Shown: piece by piece, positions 38,201 to 47,219 of the stretch | Position numbering within the stretch: position 1 is the stretch's first letter | Layout of the letters: the number at the start of each line of letters is the position of its first letter | Origin: Monosiga brevicollis MX1 | Lineage: Eukaryota > Opisthokonta > Choanoflagellata > Craspedida > Salpingoecidae | Assembly: GCF_000002865.3 (NCBI RefSeq) | Contig: NW_001865084.1 | Span: forward strand, 100,065 to 164,064 | Reading direction: 5' to 3' | Length of the DNA stretch: 64,000 nucleotides | The notes under the pieces: generated by a model | The model's input: the letters and a program-made list of their open reading frames with translations, nothing else | Told to the model about the DNA's origin: nothing | Database searches by the model: none | Program-made: the position numbers and the translations under genes

Positions 38201-39204
38201 CCAGCCGAGACACCAACGTGGGCGCTGTCATCGGAGGCGTTCTTGGTGCCATAGTAGTATTATTGCTGCTTCTCATACTTGTGGTTTTTTCACGTCGACG
38301 CAAGGTTCAAGTGGAGACCGACACGGTGTTTACTGCGCACAAGATCACTTACAATCCTGCATACGCGTCTTCATTCTTGAGCAATGATGATCTTCTCGAG
38401 TTGGGAAGCTGGAAGTTGGAGTCTTTTGATGAGGAGGCAGAGGTGGCCGAAACCAGCTTTGTTAACCCTCCGCCCGCCGTGTCTTCACCGGGTACAACGT
38501 CGGTATCGGAACCTCCTGTGGAGACAGAAGAACCGGTTGCGGCCCCGCCTCCCTTCAGCTCTAGCATGTTGTCATACGTGTCACCACCAGGTTTTACGGT
38601 TGACAATGCCGAGGTGCCCGAAGACACGCCGCTGGAATATGTCCCCCCTGCGTATAGTGGCCTTTGGGCGCCACTCCCCACTGACGAGACTGTCCAGAAA
38701 CCAACTGACCCCTATGTTTCACCCCCGGCATTCACTCCAAGCCCAACACACGAGGTGACCGAGGCTACATCTGAGACGGGGGCAGCATTTGAGGCACCAG
38801 TCCCGCCCTCTGGCATGCCTGCACCCGCAGTCGCTGCACCACTACGTATAAATTCAGGGACAGGCGCAGCCGGCGATGCTGATATGGAGAGCGAGTCTGT
38901 GGTCGATGATGCTTGGCCCCGCACAAGTAGTTTGGACAATGCTGCTGCCAAGCATCGCTCGGGCTATATGGATATTCCTGCCACGGATGAGCTTGAGTTT
39001 GACGCTGAAGAAGCTCAGGCCATGGCATCATCACAAGAGAAAGCCACGGACAGCACGTCTCCGAGTGCAGCTGGACGGGGGCAAGCATCACAGTCATCGG
39101 CTGGAGGATTGCTGTCTCTTTTTGATATGACTGTGACTGCTGTGGAGGATGACGAGGAAGTCGTTCTTGATCTCGACATGGATGAGGCAGGCGAGGAGGC
39201 CTAA
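21565..39204 (+). CDS. Giant TMEM132-like type I membrane receptor with cohesin-, dockerin- and PAN-like modules
   Basis: Predicted 5,515-residue surface protein from five exons: 21565-21664, 22092-22477, 22610-22936, 23374-23724 and 23821-39204. Residues 1-33 are a signal peptide (hydrophobic core ALSFLLILLLAF). Residues 35-388 hold a cysteine-rich segment and three PAN/apple-like modules. A threonine-rich stalk follows (about 397-442). Three arrays come next, each with Ig/BIG-like repeats (xxDGS cores), a cohesin-like and a dockerin-like segment, then a TNFR-like cysteine spacer. A P-x-x-P-L-Q-I-x-V-S ... G-W ... C ... Y-Q-x-x-x-V-x-V block followed by a D-E-S-V-x-S-V-S-G block matches my memory of TMEM132 ectodomains. 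The transmembrane helix is about 5189-5211, followed by SRRRK. The tail contains NPAY (5233-5236) and PPAY (5330-5333). An adhesion or receptor role is inferred. Many N-x-S/T sites suggest heavy glycosylation. Confidence 0.85.
22092..23724 (+). other. Three PAN/apple-like modules on separate exons of the giant receptor
   Basis: Exons 22092-22477, 22610-22936 and 23374-23724 each encode a ~80-110 residue module. Each has the pattern C-x3-C-x(5-6)-C-x-G followed downstream by C-x-L: CATFC...CDGF...CRLYD, CVDVC...CLGI...CTLLN, and CASIC...CVGF...CRLLD. The last two exons start and end in phase 0, so they are symmetric. The first is preceded by a short Cys-rich segment (CISCSVCSS). Assignment to PAN/apple rests on cysteine spacing only. 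Confidence 0.6.
23196..23259. repeat. (AC)n microsatellite with ambiguous base in a receptor intron
   Basis: A C run is interrupted by a single N at 23196, then an AC array runs to about 23259. It lies within the intron 22937-23373, so it does not affect the protein. Confidence 0.95.
23850..23962 (+). repeat. Threonine-codon repeat encoding the receptor stalk
   Basis: About 37 consecutive ACN codons in mixed synonymous use (ACG, ACC, ACA, ACT) encode an almost pure threonine tract after the third PAN-like module. This is a mucin-like, probably O-glycosylated stalk. Varied synonymous codons show it is not a simple recent trinucleotide expansion. Confidence 0.9.
23963..28110 (+). repeat. Divergent first array of the giant receptor
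   Basis: This part of the giant exon parallels the two later arrays in order but not in nucleotide sequence. Its PEEEYTLSLNSDYVAPITGAF block aligns by eye with the YPEEPLQINVS...RGWFADGDTTC block of arrays 2 and 3. A cohesin-like segment (about 26940-27240) is followed by a dockerin-like pair (27331-27475) and the first TNFR-like cysteine spacer (from 27916). I read it as an older copy of the same unit. Confidence 0.55.
27331..27475 (+). other. Dockerin-like calcium-binding segment
   Basis: Residues about 1559-1607 read as two EF-hand-like loops in dockerin style. The first is D-V-N-E-D-C-R-L-D-I-S-D followed by LHLLHNEL, and the second is D-F-D-L-N-G-M-V-N-E-A-D followed by an alanine/leucine helix. 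Acidic positions 1, 3, 5, 9 and 12 are largely kept. Homologous but less canonical segments follow the cohesin-like modules at 32080-32320 and 37030-37270. Confidence 0.6.
27910..28345 (+). other. First TNFR-like cysteine spacer
   Basis: A series of ~45-residue units with the pattern C-x(n)-Y/F ... S/T-D-R-x-C-x(3-5)-C, for example DRECKFLTQC, DRVCFNITIC and DRMCAAVRVC. Similar series occur at about 32845-33290 and 37830-38190, so each of the three arrays is closed by one. N-x-S/T sites are dense. Confidence 0.6.
28111..32768 (+). repeat. Array 2 of the giant receptor: first copy of the 4,950-bp repeat
   Basis: From 28454 to 32768 (4,315 bases) I found no difference from 33404-37718 in the stretches compared, including many identical translations in all frames. 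Upstream, 28111-28281 matches 33061-33231 with two differences, and 28282-28453 is clearly diverged. Contents in order: cohesin-like segment (about 28890-29285), several Ig/BIG-like repeats (29400-31480), second cohesin-like segment (31480-31850) and dockerin-like segment (32080-32320). Confidence 0.95.
33061..37718 (+). repeat. Array 3 of the giant receptor: second copy of the 4,950-bp repeat
   Basis: Direct repeat of array 2 at an offset of exactly 4,950 bases (1,650 codons), so the frame is kept. It begins after a diverged TNFR-like spacer and ends at codon position 37718, where the two copies part (Ser-Val-Gly-Asp in copy 2 against Ser-Leu-Thr-Glu here). Flanks on both sides are unique, which argues against a simple assembly stutter. 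Confidence 0.95.
38221..38289 (+). other. Transmembrane helix of the giant receptor
   Basis: Residues about 5189-5211 (GAVIGGVLGAIVVLLLLLI and onward) are uniformly hydrophobic and followed by SRRRK, a stop-transfer signal. About 300 residues of cytoplasmic tail follow, rich in Pro, Glu and Ser, with NPAY at 38353-38364 and PPAY near 38644-38655. Confidence 0.93.
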
Positions 39205-39594
39205 TGCGAAAGTAGAGCGGTGTGCTTCTTTTTTTCGACCAGTTCATTGTTATTTTCCATTTTCTTTGTATTTTAACCAACGATTCACACGCCCTCTTTT
39301 TGCTCTACTGTGCCTTCACAAGAACGCAATGATTCTTGGCACACAAAGCTTATGAGAAGTTGTAAAAACAATCAATTGATTCAAAAACACAAACAGGCAA
39401 AAGAAGGAAAAGAACACGACCTTGCCTTTGCACACACAGGGGAAGGTGGCTGGAGAAGAGGCAAGGTCTAGAAACGAGGGCAAAAATACAGTCCCACGCA
39501 CAGCGCGACACAATCGGGTAGGGGTGGCAATGATTTTGAGCCCGGAAGAGCAAAGACAACTTCACACCTCATCAGACATTACTAGTTTGCCATT
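39205..39594. other. Convergent intergenic region (giant receptor / LSG1)
   Basis: These 390 bases between two stop codons should contain both 3' UTRs. The region is T-rich on the plus strand after the receptor stop. No gene is recognised. Confidence 0.6.
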
Positions 39595-42420
39595 TTAGTT
39601 GTTCACACGGCGAACCTTTTCATGCTTGTTCTTTTTGAAATGCCGCTTATTTTTGGCCGGACCTGCCTTGGCTCCAGCGCTGCGCGCACGGCTGCCATTC
39701 ATGGATGACACCACAGCTTTGACACCGCTCTGCTTGAAAAATTCTTCGTCCACAGTGTTCACATAGGTTGGTTGGTGCTAAATACGAGGGCAAGAACAAA
39801 AGATGAATGTTGAAATGAGCAAGGATTTGTGAAAAAGAGAAGATAAAGCACATATGAAGAAACGACGCCATTCGAGGAATAGGTGTATGTTCCGCTAACC
39901 CTGGGACCGGAGATGGAAGCAGAGTCACTGTCCAGAAGTGCAGAGGCCTTGGCCATGGCTTCAGCTATGCAAAGCGATACAAACGTGAGTGAAGGAACCT
40001 CCGTGTGGCGCTGTCATGATGTATTTGGAAGGCGTGAAAGATGCGCAAAGACAACATACTTGGCACCATGGAGACAAGCTGTGGATAGCCAGGAGGTGGC
40101 TTACAAAACAGCAATTTACCCTGAAACCCAAGAATGCACCAATGATGAGCCTGTAAGCGACAAGTGCATCTAAAGAGTTTCGATTCGAAAGATGCACTCA
40201 CCTTGACGTAGTCTTTCAGCACAATGCGGCCACCGCGCTGTACATCGGGCAAGCCACGGGCGTTCATAAAGCCGCGGGCAAAACTGAACGCGTTCAAAAA
40301 CTCGTATGCAGTTGGCGGGCGGTCCACACTCTAAGCGCATCCCAAAATGTCAACTCATCGATGGGACCAGAACGAAGAGATAACCCAAAGAAAAGAGGGG
40401 TCATGACAAGAAAACAATGGGAATACCTCGCCTTCAGCTGGTCGAATGATGCGAATGCCATAGGTTGACTCGAGGATGTGGCGAGGGATGGTGTGGCAAA
40501 CGTGGGCGCTTGGGGCTGTCTCGCATGAAAGTGCCAAGTAAGCGTACACGGGTACCAGGAGAAAAAAAAAAACATATGAGCAGATGTCAACGATCAGGAG
40601 TGTACGGTGAGGGAGCAAGAAAGCGCGAGCACTGAGCCACAACGTACGAATTGTGTCACGCAATTGATCAACAGGAAGGATGCCATTGCACACCAGCTCA
40701 GCCTTGGATTTGGCAAAGTTGGGGAATACGAGACCAGGACAATCGCAGAGCGTCATCTCAGGAAGAAGGATGGTCTGGAAGTGCTTTGTTTTGCCGGGCG
40801 TCGCTGACACGGAGACACGCTTTGAGCGGCAAATCGCGTTGATTGTCGAGGACTTGCCAACGTTGGGGTAGCCAACTAAACCAATGACTGGGTGTCGGTC
40901 TTCGCCCACACCCTCGGCCAATTGAAGCAACAGATCCATGAGCTGTGACACATCATAGAGCTGAGTGGGGTTGACCGTCAGATGTCGCCAAACATCAGTG
41001 TCCTCCTCAATGGCCCCGAGCGTGTCCTCCTCCTCGTCATCCGCAGTAAAAAAGTTAGAACCTGCTTGACCAGATAGCAGGCTTGCATCGGCCGCAGCTA
41101 CGTTAAGATTAAGTCCACTAGAACTCGTGGTGGGTTCGCTGGCGGCCGCCTGGGCAGAGGCACCCTGCGCATCCTCGGCTTCGTCATCATCAGGTGTGGG
41201 TGTCTGGGCTCCATCGTCGAGATCGGATGCCGCATCGTGATCATCAAGCAGTCCCTCTGCATCCTGATCATCTGTCGGCTCGGTCTTTGCTTCATCCTTC
41301 TTGACCTCATCGTCCTCTTCATCGTCATCATCTTCCTCGTCTTCAACGGCAAGCGCTGCGAATCCACCCTTGCTCTGTGAGGATAAGTATCAGAAGCCTG
41401 TGAGCAGGATCCCAGAGAAGCAGTATCTGGCAAGGATGGGTAACGCAAAAGAGACAAACAGGAGGCAGGCAGAAGGGCGTCTGTTCATGGGCGGGATACG
41501 TACGCTTTGAAGTTTTTTACGAAAGGTATTGGACAACAAATCTAGATCCTCGTCCTTGACAGTCATTTCCTCCATGACGCGAGCTTCCTCTGCGGCCTCG
41601 TCTTGAGCTTGCTTCGCAGCTTCCTCCTTGAAAAAGCAAAACAGTAGGCGGCTAAGTGGAATCTTCACACAATAAAAACAGTTGCTTAAAAGAATGCTTG
41701 AGAAGAAATGTCTACCTCATTCCGTTGCGTTTCCAAGGCTGCGGAGAAAAAAACAAATGGTGTTCCTTGCTTGAGAAAGTAGTCGGCCCATTGAGCTCTG
41801 CCAAGTCAGGCGGCGTGCATTGATGGGACAGTGACGTGAGGCGGGCAGAGAAGAAGAAAAGAGAGAGAGAGAGAGAGGAACATCTCAAAACATGTCAGTA
41901 CCCACCGCTGATCCTCAGAAAGCAAATCGGCTTTGTTGATAAGCAATAGGTTGCGCTTGGTGGAGTCAACCTGTGAAAAAAAAAAAAAAAAGAAAGAATA
42001 GTGAGCCAAGTCAGGCGTGAAAACAACAGAAGCACGTAAACTATGAACCAACCTCTTTCACGCAACCTTCAAGATCACGGCAGCGGAAGAGCAAGGGGTT
42101 GCGTGCATCGACGATCTGAACAATCACATCACTACACGCCATTGATATGTGAGCAACACACACCCCAGTTTGACAGCAACAATGGGAGAAAGCAAAGGGG
42201 TGTACGAGCCAGCATCAAGAGCCATGAACGAACCTGCGCTCGACGACACGCCACAGCTGACGCCAAAAATCAAGATTGCGCTCAAATGGGGTCAGAAGAA
42301 GATCAACGTTCTCTTGTAGGACCGCAAGCTCACGGCGCCAGTTCAAGAAGCTGGATATGTCAACAGAGTAAGCCACAAGTCTCAAGTACAAGCGATCAAG
42401 GGGGCAGCTCAAGCGCCAAG

Positions 42421-42451
<31 letters not shown>

Positions 42452-43267
42452 AGGCAACAAACCTTTCGCGCTCGATCTGTTGAAGCTCCTCGGCACTCAT
42501 ATCACGCGTCCAGGCTGGACGACGAGGAATGCGAAGATACTTGCGGTTCTCTCGTCGCGCGGCTGCGCCGCGTCTGTCAACAAGTGAAGGGCGCACAATG
42601 AAAGGCATGAGAAGTTTGCTTCAAGATGTGGCTTCCATTTCATTCGTGCTGAGAAGAGTCCCCCCGAAAGGAGCACTGCGTGTCAGAATAGAACAGCGTA
42701 CTTGCGCATCTCCAATGAGGGCAAGGCATCATTGACTTGTTCAGTAACGACTCGGGCGTTTTCACGTTCTACGAGGGAAGCGCAGAAGACCGCAAGATGA
42801 GTCACGAGGCCATTTGGTCCTAGGCTCAGCACCACCAAGGCCGTCAAGAGTGTGACTGGGCTAGAATGCACGCCCGTTCTGGACGCATACCAGCTGTGAA
42901 ATCGGTGCCGGCCAGCTCGGCGGTTGAGAGAAAGTCATCCAGAGCATTTTGTTCTGTCACGGACACGCCTTGCGTGTTGGTCCAGGAGAAGCCATCATCA
43001 AGGTCTGAAGTGTGAGCCTGAATGCAAAACCGAACAATAGAGCCAGGAGAACCAACACGTCAGCGTGAGTTGTGCCGGCCGACAGGCTCCAAATTTGCGT
43101 GAAAGAGTTGCATGACTGTCGGTGAGGGAGCAAATGGTGCGGTCTTAGAGTTGGGACAAACGCACCACACTGCGTTCGCCACTGGAGCCATGATAACCGC
43201 GGAAGCGGTCCTTGATGACAGCCTTGCCCAAACCCGAGGTTTGGGCTTGCTTCTTCTTGCCCCCCAT
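39595..43267 (-). CDS. LSG1: Large subunit GTPase 1 (LSG1/YawG family)
   Basis: Circularly permuted GTPase that releases the export adaptor Nmd3 from the pre-60S ribosomal subunit in the cytoplasm. Fifteen exons, all phases consistent: 43169-43267, 42891-43017, 42702-42768, 42463-42573, 42234-42350, 42053-42131, 41906-41970, 41716-41797, 41504-41626, 40648-41374, 40427-40515, 40202-40330, 40060-40120, 39900-39964 and 39595-39777. They give 707 residues. The G motifs are in permuted order: NKAD (212-215) precedes GYPNVGKSS (458-466), SATPGKTKHFQT and DCPGLV. Other conserved blocks are LTPFERNLDFWRQLWRV, VDARNPLLFRC, the CHTIPRHILESTYGI block, VLKDYVKGKLLFCKPPPG and a basic C-terminus. A long acidic insert (about 291-400) separates the two halves, as in animals. 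Confidence 0.96.
42420..42450. repeat. Poly(A)31 in LSG1 intron
   Basis: 31 consecutive A on the plus strand, hence a T run on the coding strand, inside the intron 42351-42462 just after its donor site. Confidence 0.95.
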
Positions 43268-43987
43268 GTTGATTGTGAGCCAGAGTCAGCCCAGAAACAA
43301 ACAAAGACTCCTGTTCGTCGAGAAGACGGGCCTAAGAAACCAAAGCCCAAAGAGTGAAGGAGAGCAAACCAAACACTTGTCGCCGAAGGAAAGCAAAGCG
43401 ATCACAGTGCTCAGCGCGCGCGACGGCGGGAACGCCTGGAAGCCGCAGGAAGACCGCGACACAGCGCCGACAGCGACGACAGCCAGCGAGCCACGTGACG
43501 AGAAAAAGCTCCTGTCACGCAAACGTCATTGGCCGCCTCACGATGCTCCCAAACCAGGCCATGCCCAGAAAGACCCAATGACGGTTGTGCATATGCCCCA
43601 TCGCCGCTGATATCACCACCGCACCCGGATCATCAGCCCCGGGACCCACTGCCGCTGCCCTTTGCCCGTCACGTCACACACACACACACACACACACGCA
43701 CCGTCAATGAGCCAACAAAGTCAGAGATATGTGTCGACTCTGGTTCAAACTTGCGTAAATTACAAGGGGCTCAACTGGGGCTTGCAGAGATGCAGCTTGG
43801 GGCTGATGCGACCGCGTGTGGCCTGTTGAGCTTGTGCAGAATGTCAGAGAAACAGAAATATGTGTTGACAACAGTTGTTGTCTCGGAAATCAAACAAGAT
43901 CGTTTTCACTGCTTTCGATTGTGTGTGTGTGTGGGGCTTCGTGTGTGTGAGAGAGAGTTCCGCTGCGGCGGGGGCTCCAACAGGCAT
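43268..43987. other. Region between AGK stop and LSG1 start
   Basis: Holds the LSG1 upstream sequence and the AGK 3' flank. A short CA run lies near 43677-43697. The plus-strand open frames here are not recognisable as proteins and I see no further gene. Confidence 0.55.
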
Positions 43988-45426
43988 CTAGTTCCAGGGA
44001 CGAGGTTGCAAGAGCCTGGATGGAGTGTACACGCGCAGCAGGTCGGGCACATAGTGCAGCGTCACTGGACGCGACAAGTAGTTGGTGCCATCTAGACTGT
44101 AGTTGACAGCATGTGACAAGGGCATGGGTTCGGCCACAGCGGTTTCCGCCTCTTCGCCGGAGGATGCCTCGGACGAGACGGGTGCTGGCTCGGCCTCAGG
44201 TGCTGGTGGCATTTCCGGTACCAGACGGATAGACTTCATGGGCGTGGTAGTGACAACGGCAGCATCCTCCTGCCAGGCTCCGCCCTGGAAATGCAACATG
44301 AAGTAAGCACGGCGCCAAGCAATGACGACAGGGCAAGAGTACAGAAGGGAAAATGATATCAAACCTGGCGCATGCGAAACACGCCACGAATCATGTCTAG
44401 CAGCGAGGCTTCAGAGCCACTGTACATCAAGGTCATGCCTTGCTGGGCTGAAGTGCCTTCTGTTCTCCAAACACAAGCAGAAGTCAGTCACCAACCACAA
44501 AGCCCACATGTGAACCAGAAAAGGAGGATTTGGGGTCGACGAGATGAAGAGGGATGGCTTGGGGTGTGGAGGAAAAAAAAAAGGCATCAAGGAAGTACGA
44601 GGGCGGCACCGACCGGGCAAGAGGCGTCGAGAGCCGCAGCACCAAAAGTCAGAGCAAGTTGCGATGACCGACGAAAAGCGCGTGGTCACCTCCATCTGTG
44701 AGCCATCCGCCCTACATGTGCAAACCCAGCCAAACGCCAAAAGGACCATGAGAAAAAAGCATGACAAGACTGCAAGAACATGCGGGGCTCAAGCTAGTCG
44801 CCATCAACTTGGTACTTGCCGCTCGCCGGTCAGCACAGCCTGGCAATCGCGCGCTTCGCTGAAATCCCAGATCAAGCCAACCAACGCTGCGACATCGTAG
44901 CGAGATTGATTGGGCCAACGGCGGATTTGACCGCGACGAGCAGCTTGCCCGAACATTCCCCAGCCCATGTGGCTCTGTTACACACACCGGCACAAGTAAA
45001 ATTCAACATGACGCATCAGACGAAACCTGGCTCAAGTAGGGAGAGGAGGGCGTACGAACCAGGATGTAGGACGGCATCTCCGTGTCATCAAAAGCAACTA
45101 CCATGCCAGGAACCGTGGTAGTACGGCCTTCCACGATGCCCAAAGCTGCCTCATGGGCCAGGCTACGTGGCACGAGACCACAAGGCGGCGAAAATTAGGC
45201 GGAAAGAAGAAAAAACAAACAAAAAAAAAACAGAAAAGGCCATGGCAAATAGCACGTCATACATGGTACGATCAGAGGAGTCGGTTGCTGTAAGTTGACG
45301 GAAGAGGTTGTTGGAGGTACCGACGGGCACAAGGCCCACGGGTTTAGTGCTGACAGTAGCGGCATCAGGTCGTTGCTTGAGTCCCGTTACCGCCTAAAGG
45401 CCGACCGCGAGCGCAAAAGACTGAGC

Positions 45427-45467
<41 letters not shown>

Positions 45468-46458
45468 CGGGGGAAGCGGAGACCGTCCGGTCGGAGGAGG
45501 TGCTCAGGGGAGAAGAGGATGATGTAGTGATGCCGACCTCTTGCAGAAAGCCATCACCGCCCACAACCACGACGTCGTCATAGCGTGCCAAATCTATGGG
45601 GCCGCATCGGGGTGAAAGCCTGGTGAGTGCAGGCGGAACCACATTTGTAGACAGCTGTCACCTCGGACCACATTGTAGACGTGGCCCAAAGGTCATCAGA
45701 TCTACCGTGTGGTGTCAGCACACACATTCATACCTTGGTTGTAAACGATTGTGCGGACATCCTCCCTACAAAGAGCACCAATCGTTTGCAAGCGCCGGGT
45801 GCACATGCGCAAAAGTTGAGATTGAGGCTGAGAGAGCCGAGCTTGAAGAAGTGAAAGCAGTTGAATGTGGATGCAAAAAGACAGAAGTGCAGGGCGCTGG
45901 CTTGAAATCGATACACACGTTTGCTTGATGCGGCGCACGTCAAAGTCGACGCCGGCCAGATGAAAGATGGGCGCCACTTCCTTGTCGAAGAAGGTACGGT
46001 TCTCGCCGTCGCCGGCTCGTGGATGCAGGACAACCCACATACGCCGGGGTTCTTGATTCGGGTCAAGCGACATCTGACCATAGTCCTGAGAAACAGGGAC
46101 GCATTGAGTGAGTGCAGCGAGCTTTTGCTCTTGTGGGCTGGTGCGCTCGCGCAAGGCCAGCCGTACCCGTGCTGCTTCACAAAACGTTTCACGATGAAGC
46201 ATACGGCTGAGGGGTTGCAGGCATGTGCATGAGCAAAACAAGGCGCTTTTGCAAAGTTGACGCGGGTCAAAAAGCCAATGGCCTGCGGAAGAGCCAAGGG
46301 GAAAGGCAAGCGCAGGCGCGAGAGAGGACACATGCACAAACGTACTTCCAGCGTGTCATGCCTGCATCGTAGATGAGGTAGCCAACACCCACGGCTGCTG
46401 CAATTTTTTTGGGATGATTGCGCACCATGCGCACAAAGCCACCGAGAGTTGGTGCCAT
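43988..46458 (-). CDS. AGK: Acylglycerol kinase, mitochondrial (AGK)
   Basis: Lipid kinase that phosphorylates mono- and diacylglycerol. In animals it is also a TIM22 translocase subunit. Eleven exons (46346-46458, 46167-46206, 45919-46085, 45734-45765, 45538-45593, 45263-45393, 45060-45162, 44820-44974, 44614-44711, 44365-44456, 43988-44284) give 427 residues, against about 422 in humans. The N-terminus FVRMVRNHPKKIAAAVGVGYLIYD resembles the AGK membrane/mitochondrial anchor. MWVVLHPRAGDGENRTFFDKEVAPIFHLAGVDFDV is the first kinase block. The nucleotide motif is GGDGF (129-133) where GGDGT is usual. PVGLVPVGTSNNLFRQL and the C-terminal YSLDGTNYLSRPVTLHYVPDLLRVY block also match. One intron (44712-44819) fits only a GC-AG border (GCAAGT donor). 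Confidence 0.93.
45427..45466. repeat. Poly(A) run of about 40 bases in AGK intron
   Basis: Homopolymeric A on the plus strand, thus a T run on the coding strand, within the intron between exons 45263-45393 and 45538-45593. Length may be inexact because sequencing of such runs is unreliable. Confidence 0.93.
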
Positions 46459-47219
46459 CTTTCAGGTGTCCAGGAAACCAGCGCGCTCTTTTTTTTTTTC
46501 CAGGTCAGCAGGAGCGATACGAAACCGGTGTCGACGCAAGTCCAACTCGTTCAACGAGCTCGGTGTCCAGCGTGCAGGCACCCAAGCGGTTGCCCGTGCC
46601 CTTGCAACAACCCCCTATCAAATCAACCGGCCAAGCTACCGTCCACTCTTCAAGACCACCACCACCACCACTGCCACACAATCAACAACGCCGCCCTCTC
46701 AACCCGAGAACGACCTCCTAAATCCTGCAAAAGTGCGCCCAAATGTGCCGTCTGCAAATTTTGCACGTGTGTATGTACGTGGGTGTGTTAACTATTTTGC
46801 TTCTGTTTGTCTCTCAAACTCTCTCAATGTCTCTTGTGTCTCTCAAACTCTCTCAAACTCTCTCAAACTCTCTATCAAACCCTTTCAAACTCTCTCAAAC
46901 TCTCTCTCAAACCCTTTCAAACTCTCTCAAACTCTCAAACCCTCTCAAACTCTCTCAAACCCGATGTCAGATGAAACGACTGTGGAACAACTCGCCTCGT
47001 CGCCTTTGGGCTCTTGGCTCAAGAGGTGTCAACTGAGAACAAGGGTGGTGTGAACCAGAGCCACGCGGGGTACATCTAGTTGGCCCGGCAAGTCGACGGT
47101 GATCAAACTCATTCCTACCCGATCAATTCCAAATCTATCAATTATTAGCATGAAAGTTTCTCTTACTGACATGGTCAGGTCATGATGGTGGGTGTGCCAA
47201 CACCAACACGTTTGGGGGG
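46459..47219. other. Region upstream of AGK with CTCTCAAA satellite
   Basis: A plus-strand frame runs from about 46418 to 47053, overlapping the AGK start. It includes a Thr-rich stretch and the repeat, and I do not recognise a protein in it. The rest is AT-richer sequence downstream of the Kelch gene. Confidence 0.5.
46812..46962. repeat. CTCTCAAA-type minisatellite
   Basis: About 150 bases of repeated CTCTCAAA units, with variant units TCAAACCC and TTTCAAAC interspersed. Units are 8-9 bases, and the array is imperfect with a suggestion of higher-order repetition of CTCAAACCCTTTCAAA. Confidence 0.9.

Noticed and set aside
46207-46345. Alternative AGK second exon starting at 46291
   Set aside because: It gives the wrong phase or a stop codon after the first exon. 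The acceptor at 46206 restores phase and the conserved N-terminal helix.
46418-47053. Plus-strand frame of about 211 codons head-to-head with AGK
   Set aside because: It overlaps the AGK first exon, runs into the CTCTCAAA repeat and shows no recognisable domain or plausible start.
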